Positions 58,875 through 64,000 of a DNA stretch of 64,000 nt are shown piece after piece; position 1 is the stretch's first letter; each line of letters opens with the position of its first letter. The stretch spans positions 1-64,000 of the forward strand of contig NZ_BBWH01000021.1 of assembly GCF_001463705.1 (NCBI RefSeq), in the 5' to 3' direction. The notes beneath the pieces are model-generated. The model saw only the letters and a list, made by a program, of their open reading frames with translations, was not told the DNA's origin and made no database searches. Both the position numbers and the translations under genes were made by a program. Origin of the DNA: Aureimonas sp. AU12 (lineage in GTDB: Bacteria > Pseudomonadota > Alphaproteobacteria > Rhizobiales > Rhizobiaceae).

Positions 58875-59570
58875 ATGGCTCAGCAGCTACTGATGCCGAA
58901 GGCCACCGCGGTCTGGCTCGTCGACAACACGGCGCTGTCCTTCGAGCAGATCGCCGAGTTCTGCACGCTGCACCCGCTCGAAGTGAAGGCCATCGCCGAC
59001 GGCGAGGCCGCGCAGGGCATCAAGGGCATGGATCCGATCATCACGGGCCAGTTGACGCGCGACGAGATCGTGCGCGCCGAGAAGGACGCCAACCACCGGC
59101 TGAAACTCGCGCCGCCGAAGGTCCGCGTGCCCGAGGCCAAGCGCAAGGGGCCGCGCTACACGCCGGTCTCGAAGCGTCAGGACCGGCCGAACGCCATTCT
59201 CTGGCTGGTGCGCAGCCATCCCGAGTTGAAGGATCCCGCGATCTCGCGGCTCGTCGGCACGACCAAGCACACGATCGAGCAGATCCGCGAGCGCACCCAC
59301 TGGAACTCGGCCAATCTCCAGCCGATGGATCCGGTGACGCTCGGCCTCTGCTCGCAGATCGATCTCGACCTCGAGGTCGAGAAGGCGTCGCGCGGCATGC
59401 CCCGGCCCGAGGAGACGGCCGAGGAGGAGCGCCTGCTCTCGGCCGCGCAGACTCAGAACTACCGCTCGCCGCGCCAGGACGGCGAACTCGACGCCGCCGC
59501 CGTCTTCGCCAAGCTCACCGCGATGCGCTCGAAGCAGCCGGACGAAGCCACGGACGAAGACGCGTACTGA
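58875..59570 (+). CDS. trcR: TrcR-type cell-cycle regulator (DUF1013)
   Basis: 231 residues. The N-terminal helix-turn-helix-like part MPKATAVWLVDNTALSFEQIAEFCTLHPLEVKAIADGE and the later DPAISRLVGTTKHTIEQIRERTHWNSANLQPMDPVTLGLCSQIDLDLEV match DUF1013 proteins, which bind RNA polymerase in alphaproteobacteria. A second helix-turn-helix is visible in the latter part. GAGGAG lies 10 bases upstream of the ATG. Single gene with a terminator; essential in several relatives. Confidence 0.93.
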   Translation: MAQQLLMPKATAVWLVDNTALSFEQIAEFCTLHPLEVKAIADGEAAQGIKGMDPIITGQLTRDEIVRAEKDANHRLKLAPPKVRVPEAKRKGPRYTPVSKRQDRPNAILWLVRSHPELKDPAISRLVGTTKHTIEQIRERTHWNSANLQPMDPVTLGLCSQIDLDLEVEKASRGMPRPEETAEEERLLSAAQTQNYRSPRQDGELDAAAVFAKLTAMRSKQPDEATDEDAY

Positions 59571-59599
59571 GAAGCGACCCGTCCCGTCGGGTCAGAAAA

Positions 59600-59626
59600 G
59601 GGCGGTCCCAAGGGGCCGCCCTTTTT
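59600..59626 (+). terminator. Rho-independent terminator after trcR
   Basis: Stem GGGCGGTCCC/GGGGCCGCCC (one wobble) with TTTTT at 59622-59626. Confidence 0.88.
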
Positions 59627-59651
59627 CGTGGAGATCATACCTCCCCGGCGC

Positions 59652-60467
59652 TCAGCCGTTGCCCTTGAAGCTGGGATGCAGGGTCATTCCGCCGTCGACG
59701 AAGATGGTCTGCCCGACGATGTAGTCGGAGGCATCGGAGGCGAGGAAGGCCACGACCCGGCCGACATCGACGGGATCGCCGACGCGCCCGTAGGGGATGA
59801 GCGCCAACATCGCGTCGAGCCCGCCGGCCTTCTCGCGCTCCATCCGGTTGATGTCGGTGGCGATGGCACCGGGCCCGACCGCGTTGACGCGGATCCCCTC
59901 CGAGGAGACCTCCTGCGCGATCGATTCCATCAGGAGCTTCAGACCCCCCTTCGACGCCGCGTAATTGACGTGGAAGGCCCAGGGGATCGTCTGGTGCACC
60001 GAGGAATCGAAGATCAGCTTGCCGAGCGAGCGGCTGACCGCCTCGCGCCGGCCCTTCTTGCGGAAGCGTCGCACGGCCTCGCGCCCCACGAGGAAGGCGC
60101 CGGTCAGGTTGGTGTTGATGACGAGGTTCCAGTCCTCGATCGTCATGTCGGTCAGAGAGGCGTCCTTCTGCAGCCCGGAGTTCGACACGACGATGTCGAC
60201 CGGTCCGAGCTGCGCCTCGGCCTCGTCGAACATTGCGATGACGTCGGCCTCCTTGCCGACATCCGCCTTCACCTTGAAGGAACGCCGGCCCATCGCGGCG
60301 ATCTCGTCCACGGTCGCCTGCGCCCCGTTCTCGTCACCATGATAGTTGACGACGACATCCGCGCCGGCCCGCGCGAGTTCCAGCGCGACGGCCGCGCCGA
60401 TGCCCGACGACGAACCGGTGACGATTGCGGCCTGGCCGCTCAGGGAGTGAAGGTCGGTCGATGCCAT
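59652..60467 (-). CDS. SDR-family oxidoreductase, glucose 1-dehydrogenase-like
   Basis: 271 residues. The cofactor motif [16 protein letters not shown] (TGxxxGxG) and [12 protein letters not shown] suggest NADP(H) or dual use. NSGLQKD is the NAG-like loop. The catalytic Ser and YxxxK lie in [24 protein letters not shown]. The C-terminal [18 protein letters not shown] and [27 protein letters not shown] are close to bacterial glucose 1-dehydrogenases, but substrate is not proven. AGAGGA stands 9 bases before ATG 60467. Confidence 0.9.
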   Translation of the reverse strand: MASTDLHSLSGQAAIVTGSSSGIGAAVALELARAGADVVVNYHGDENGAQATVDEIAAMGRRSFKVKADVGKEADVIAMFDEAEAQLGPVDIVVSNSGLQKDASLTDMTIEDWNLVINTNLTGAFLVGREAVRRFRKKGRREAVSRSLGKLIFDSSVHQTIPWAFHVNYAASKGGLKLLMESIAQEVSSEGIRVNAVGPGAIATDINRMEREKAGGLDAMLALIPYGRVGDPVDVGRVVAFLASDASDYIVGQTIFVDGGMTLHPSFKGNG

Positions 60468-60820
60468 CGGTTTTCGATCCTCTGAAAAAGGGGGCGGCGT
60501 TGGGGCGGGCCGGATAGGGGCCGGTCGCGGTCCGACGCCCATCCGTCCCGCCCGCCGGAGCTGGTCTGGACCCCGGCGGCAAGAGGGGAAGTCGGCGCTT
60601 GCGAGCGTCATCAGCCAGCAATTTGGGCGCCCCCTCCCGAAGTAAAGCCGAGACGCACCGTCAATGGCGTGCGTTCCGGCGGTCCATCCCCAAGAACGCA
60701 TGGCCGCCGCCTTTCAATTGCTCCAACCGCATGCATCCACTATCCACGACGAGAGCCGAGCGGGTGTCGCGAGCGGATCGGTCCGTCGCTTGGGATATGC
60801 GTCGGAGGACCGGAGACAAG
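60468..60820. other. Divergent gap before the SDR and membrane-protein genes
   Basis: 353 bases between two divergent genes. It must hold both promoters, but no convincing hexamers, palindromes or repeats stood out. Confidence 0.4.
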
Positions 60821-61858
60821 ATGAGCCAGATGGAAGACAGCCTGCGACGGGCTCTCGACGGCGGGGACGCCAGCGATCCCGCCTTCCGGGAAAGCATCTA
60901 CGCCGCTTCCGAACGGGCGCTCGAACGCATGCTCGCGACCCGGGAGGCGGACGAGGCCGTGCAACTCGACCAGCGTTCGCGCCTCGCCGACACGATCAAC
61001 CGCGTCGAGGCAGACTATGCCGCCCTCCATCCAGGCGGTGCCCATGAGGGCGCTGGCGCCACGCCGGACGGCACCGACCCCGACGAAGCGCTCGGCCCCG
61101 CGGAATTCGACGACGGGACGGGGGACCGCGACGCCCGTGCGCCGCGTGCCTATGCGCCCGACGAAGCGGATGCCCCGGCGCAGGAGGATCCCTGGACCCC
61201 CGGCGGCACGGCGTCCGCCGCACCGGTGCCGGCGCCGCGTCGGCATTCCATTGCCGTCGTCGTCGCCGCCGCCGTCGTCTTCGCCCTGCTTTTGGCCGTG
61301 CTCGCCTATGCCGTCGCGGGCGCCGTGCGCAGCGACGCCACCGCGCCGGCCGAGACGCCGGTGAGCGAGGGGGCGATCGAGGATGCCGATCCCGATGCCG
61401 CCTCCGCGCTTCCGGCGCTGGCCTGGATCGACGTCTTCGACGGCAACGACCTCGACGCACTCGCCACCCCCAATGGCGGCCGGATCGAGACGATCGCCAA
61501 GCCCGACGAGCGCGAGGCGGTGCGCGTCTCCGCCCCGGCGGGCGCCGAAGGCGAGGTCCTGCTCGCGGTCGGCGCCGGGATCATGCGGCAGATCTCGGGC
61601 CATCAGGTGCGCATCGAGCTGACGGCCGGCTCCCCCGATGGACAGATGCGCGAGTTCGGCATCCGCTGCCTGACGGGCGACGCCAGCTATTGCGACCGGC
61701 AGCGCTTTTCCACCGCCATGCCGGAAGAGGCCTTCGTCTTCGACGTCGCGGTGCCCTCCGGTCAGAGCGCCGCCGGCAGCATCGCCATCGGGCCCGGCCT
61801 CAACGGCACCTCCAATGACGTCGACATCTACGCGGTGCGCCTGCTCCAGCTCGACTGA
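60821..61858 (+). CDS. Single-pass membrane protein of unknown function
   Basis: 345 residues. A helical N-terminus (MEDSLRRALDGGDASDPAFRESIYAASERALERML...RLADTINRVEADYAALHP), an acidic Pro/Ala linker, one membrane helix (IAVVVAAAVVFALLLAVLAYAVAGAV, about residues 145-170), then an outside domain with a beta-sandwich look (WIDVFDGNDLDALATPNGGRIE... FGIRCLTGDASYCDRQRF... NDVDIYAVRLLQLD). Two cysteines could pair. I do not recognise the family; the outer part resembles carbohydrate-binding or jelly-roll folds in pattern only. GGAGAC is close upstream. phoR follows after 75 bases. Confidence 0.75.
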   Translation: MSQMEDSLRRALDGGDASDPAFRESIYAASERALERMLATREADEAVQLDQRSRLADTINRVEADYAALHPGGAHEGAGATPDGTDPDEALGPAEFDDGTGDRDARAPRAYAPDEADAPAQEDPWTPGGTASAAPVPAPRRHSIAVVVAAAVVFALLLAVLAYAVAGAVRSDATAPAETPVSEGAIEDADPDAASALPALAWIDVFDGNDLDALATPNGGRIETIAKPDEREAVRVSAPAGAEGEVLLAVGAGIMRQISGHQVRIELTAGSPDGQMREFGIRCLTGDASYCDRQRFSTAMPEEAFVFDVAVPSGQSAAGSIAIGPGLNGTSNDVDIYAVRLLQLD

Positions 61859-61933
61859 ACGGTCGGCCGTCATCGCCCTGTCGGATGGCGGTGCTAGACC
61901 CCGCGATTCCGGCGCCCCCGCGGCGCGATCCAC

Positions 61934-63274
61934 ATGCGGACCGATCGCGTCATGCCAGACCCTTCTCCCTCACGCTCTTCTCCGACAGCCGAGGATGCGC
62001 CGTGGTCGGTGCGCCGCACGCTCGTGCCGGCGACACTGGCGCTCGGGTTGCTGATCGTCGCCGTCGCCGTTCCCGATGCGCGCGTTCTCGTCGGCGCGAC
62101 CGGTGTCCTGGCGCTCGTTGTCGCGCTTCTCACCCGCGGACGGCGGAGCCGTCGCTCGCTCCTGCGCGCACCGCAGCGCGCGCGCTTGGCGCCGCTCTGG
62201 CCCGATGCCAGCATCAAGAGCGTCGTCGAGGCGATGCGCGAACCCGCCTTCGTGATCGACCGGATGCTGGCGCTGCGCTTCGGCAACGGCGCGGCGTCGC
62301 GCGCCTTCGGTGGCTCCACCCTCGGCGACCCCTTTCCGATGCGCTTTCGCGCCCCCGACCTCCTCGCCGCGCTCGAAGCTGCCGTCTCGGACGGCGAGGT
62401 CCAGTCGGTGGACTATGCCGAGCGCGCGCCGGCCGACCGGTCGTGGTCCGTCGACATCCTGCCCATCCGCGGAGCAGGGGAGGGGCGGGCGAGCTTCTTC
62501 CTCGTTCTCTTCCGCGACCACACGCAGGCCCGCCGGCTGGAGCGCATGCGCACCGATTTCGTCGCCAATGCCAGCCATGAGCTGCGCACGCCGCTGGCGT
62601 CGCTGACCGGCTTCATCGAGACTCTGAAGGGGCCGGCGCGCGACGACGCGGCCGCGCGCCTGCGCTTCCTCGACATCATGGGCGACCAGGCGGCGCGCAT
62701 GTCACGGCTGATCGACGATCTCCTGTCGCTGTCGCGCATCGAGACCAAGCGTCGCCTGCGCGCCGACGAGCGCGTCGATCTCGCCGAGGTCCTCGCCAGC
62801 GTCGTCCAGCAGTTCACGCCCGCCTCGGCCGAAAAGGGCCTGCCGATCGAGCTGACGGGCGCCGACGCCGGGCCCGTCTTCGTCAACGGCGACCGGGACG
62901 AACTCACGCAGGTCTTCGCCAACCTTCTGGAGAACGCCTGCAAGTACGGTGACGGCGGCGGGCGGATCCTCGTGGGCCTTCGCCGCGACGGCAGCGTCGC
63001 GGAAGCCTTCGTGCAGGATTTCGGGCAGGGCATCGCCCCCGAGCACGTGCCGCGCCTCACCGAACGCTTCTACCGGGTGGAGGAGGGATCGAGCCGGATC
63101 CGGGGCACCGGCCTCGGCCTGTCGATCGTTCGCAACGTCCTCATCCGGCACCATACGCGGCTCACCGTCTCGTCGATTCCCGGCCAAGGATCGACCTTCG
63201 CGGTGCGCTTCGGCATCCGGGCTTCCGCATCGTCCGAAAAAACCAAGCCGAAACAGCGGGTTGAACTGTCATAA
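61934..63274 (+). CDS. phoR: Phosphate-regulon sensor histidine kinase
   Basis: 446 residues. Two N-terminal hydrophobic segments (LVPATLALGLLIVAVAV, LVGATGVLALVVALL), a PAS-like region (VVEAMREPAFVIDRMLALRFGNGAA), the HisKA phospho-site FVANASHELRTPLASLTGFIETL, and an HATPase domain (FANLLENACKYG, VQDFGQGIAPEHVPRLTERFYRV, GTGLGLSIVRNVLIRHH). The order and the adjacent pstS support PhoR, partner of PhoB. The stop codon lies inside the Pho box of pstS. ATG 61952 is an alternative start. Confidence 0.93.
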   Translation: MRTDRVMPDPSPSRSSPTAEDAPWSVRRTLVPATLALGLLIVAVAVPDARVLVGATGVLALVVALLTRGRRSRRSLLRAPQRARLAPLWPDASIKSVVEAMREPAFVIDRMLALRFGNGAASRAFGGSTLGDPFPMRFRAPDLLAALEAAVSDGEVQSVDYAERAPADRSWSVDILPIRGAGEGRASFFLVLFRDHTQARRLERMRTDFVANASHELRTPLASLTGFIETLKGPARDDAAARLRFLDIMGDQAARMSRLIDDLLSLSRIETKRRLRADERVDLAEVLASVVQQFTPASAEKGLPIELTGADAGPVFVNGDRDELTQVFANLLENACKYGDGGGRILVGLRRDGSVAEAFVQDFGQGIAPEHVPRLTERFYRVEEGSSRIRGTGLGLSIVRNVLIRHHTRLTVSSIPGQGSTFAVRFGIRASASSEKTKPKQRVELS

Positions 63275-63298
63275 AACGGATAGGCATCTGTCATATAG
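63266..63298 (+). promoter_or_regulatory. Pho box (PhoB-binding direct repeats) before pstS
   Basis: Three 11-base units in tandem: CTGTCATAAAA (63266-63276), CGGATAGGCAT (63277-63287) and CTGTCATATAG (63288-63298). The first and third match the PhoB consensus CTGTCAT exactly; the middle one is degenerate. The box overlaps the last codons of phoR and lies about 100 bases before pstS. Confidence 0.85.
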
Positions 63299-63398
63299 GA
63301 GTTGCGGCGAGCCGCTAGACCAGCCCTCGAACAACGCCGGCCAGCTTCACACAAGCTGGAGGGCGGTTCCGCAACGAATTCCTCGACGGAGAACACCC

Positions 63399-64000
63399 GT
63401 GCTGAAGACAATGATCGCCGGCCTCGCGCTCGGAACTGCCGCCCTCGTCATCGCTGGCCCTGCGGCGGCACAGAACGCCAAGCCGCTCCAGGTCGCCGGC
63501 TCCTCGACCGTGCTCCCCTACGCGCAGATCGTGGCCGAGAACTTCGGTGAGATCTATCCCGACTTCCCGACCCCGATCGTCGAGTCCGGCGGTTCGGGTG
63601 CCGGCCTCAAGCAGTTCTGCTCGGGCATCGGCGCCGACACGCTGAGCGTCGCCAACTCCTCGCGCCCGATCAGCGAGAGCGAGAAGAAGACCTGCACCGA
63701 CAACGGTGTGACCGACATCCAGGAGGTCAAGTTCGGCTATGACGGCATCGTCTTCGCCACCGACGCGGCCGGCCCGGACTGGAAGCTGACGCCCGCCTTC
63801 GTCTTCAAGGCGATGGCCGCCAAGACGGTCGCCGAGGGCAAGGTCGTCGACAACGCGGCCAAGACCTGGAAGGACGTCGACGCCTCGCTTCCGGCCTGGC
63901 CGATCAACGCCTACATCCCCGGCGAGAAGCACGGCACGCGCGAGGTCTTCGAGACCAAGCTGCTCGACACCGGCTGCAAGGCGACCGGCGCGTTCGACGC
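63399..64000 (+). CDS. pstS: Phosphate ABC transporter substrate-binding protein (partial)
   Basis: The first 200 residues; the gene runs off the window end. Signal peptide MLKTMIAGLALGTAALVIAGPAAAQ, then PLQVAGSSTVLPYAQIVAENFG, VESGGSGAGLKQFCSGIG, and SVANSSRPISESEKKTC, which are phosphate-ligand loops of the PstS family (T/S and G-S-G motifs). The GTG at 63399 has GGAGA 7 bases upstream; ATG 63411 would be too far from it. Preceded by a Pho box. pstC-pstA-pstB are expected beyond the window. Confidence 0.95.
   Translation, partial: MLKTMIAGLALGTAALVIAGPAAAQNAKPLQVAGSSTVLPYAQIVAENFGEIYPDFPTPIVESGGSGAGLKQFCSGIGADTLSVANSSRPISESEKKTCTDNGVTDIQEVKFGYDGIVFATDAAGPDWKLTPAFVFKAMAAKTVAEGKVVDNAAKTWKDVDASLPAWPINAYIPGEKHGTREVFETKLLDTGCKATGAFD

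Overview
The window is a 64 kb piece of a GC-rich alphaproteobacterial chromosome, most likely from the Hyphomicrobiales (Rhizobiales). Pointers are a MucR/Ros regulator, an Omp10-type lipoprotein, homospermidine synthase, GapR (DUF2312), RcdA (DUF1465), TrcR (DUF1013), DUF1244, DUF1036 and DUF459 proteins, and an Hsp20 gene with a ROSE-like leader. Genus cannot be fixed from sequence reading alone. Nearly all of it is ordinary core chromosome. No phage, insertion sequence, CRISPR array, tRNA or rRNA was seen.

Layout. 1-3.2 kb: a triple palindromic repeat, a PepSY-like secreted protein, a heat-shock-controlled hsp20 and L-threonine aldolase. 3.2-10.8 kb: glutamate synthase, gltB and gltD, separated by a glutathione S-transferase gene; the two glt leaders share a 20-bp motif. 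10.9-21 kb: cell envelope genes (SGNH-fold protein, lytic transglycosylase, galU, outer-membrane barrel, kdsD, NfeD/SPFH pair, PQQ-type sugar dehydrogenase). 21-26 kb: hemH, omp10, an NTF2-like gene, hss, rsm22-like. 26.1-26.8 kb: a decayed vapBC-type toxin-antitoxin pair. 26.9-33.2 kb: pepF, an NtrC-type response regulator, a DUF882 peptidase-like protein, mucR. 33.4-41.6 kb: metal and stress block on the minus strand: a catalase-family gene, a Zur-box-preceded zinc metallochaperone gene, and a five-gene periplasmic copper cluster (DUF2946, PCuAC, PepSY-TM, YcnI, CopC-CopD fusion). 41.8-48.5 kb: gapR, DUF1244, DUF1036-pyk, a TPR protein, rpmJ, purE-purK and two YdcH-family genes. 48.8-57.5 kb: thiE-like, SEL1 protein, efp, suhB, a MotA/MotB-like stator pair, an ABCB exporter, rpmE, rcdA. 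57.6-64 kb: qor, trcR, an SDR, a membrane protein, and phoR-pstS with a Pho box (pstS cut by the window edge).

Working together: gltB/gltD form NADPH-GOGAT; purE/purK carry out the two carboxylation steps of purine synthesis; phoR/pstS belong to the phosphate-starvation regulon; gapR, rcdA, trcR and mucR are alphaproteobacterial cell-cycle or global regulators; the 36.5-41.6 kb operon handles periplasmic copper. The most noteworthy non-coding signals are the RpoH promoter plus ROSE-like RNA thermometer before hsp20, the shared gltB/gltD motif, the Zur operator, the Pho box, and the palindromic repeats at 84-480.
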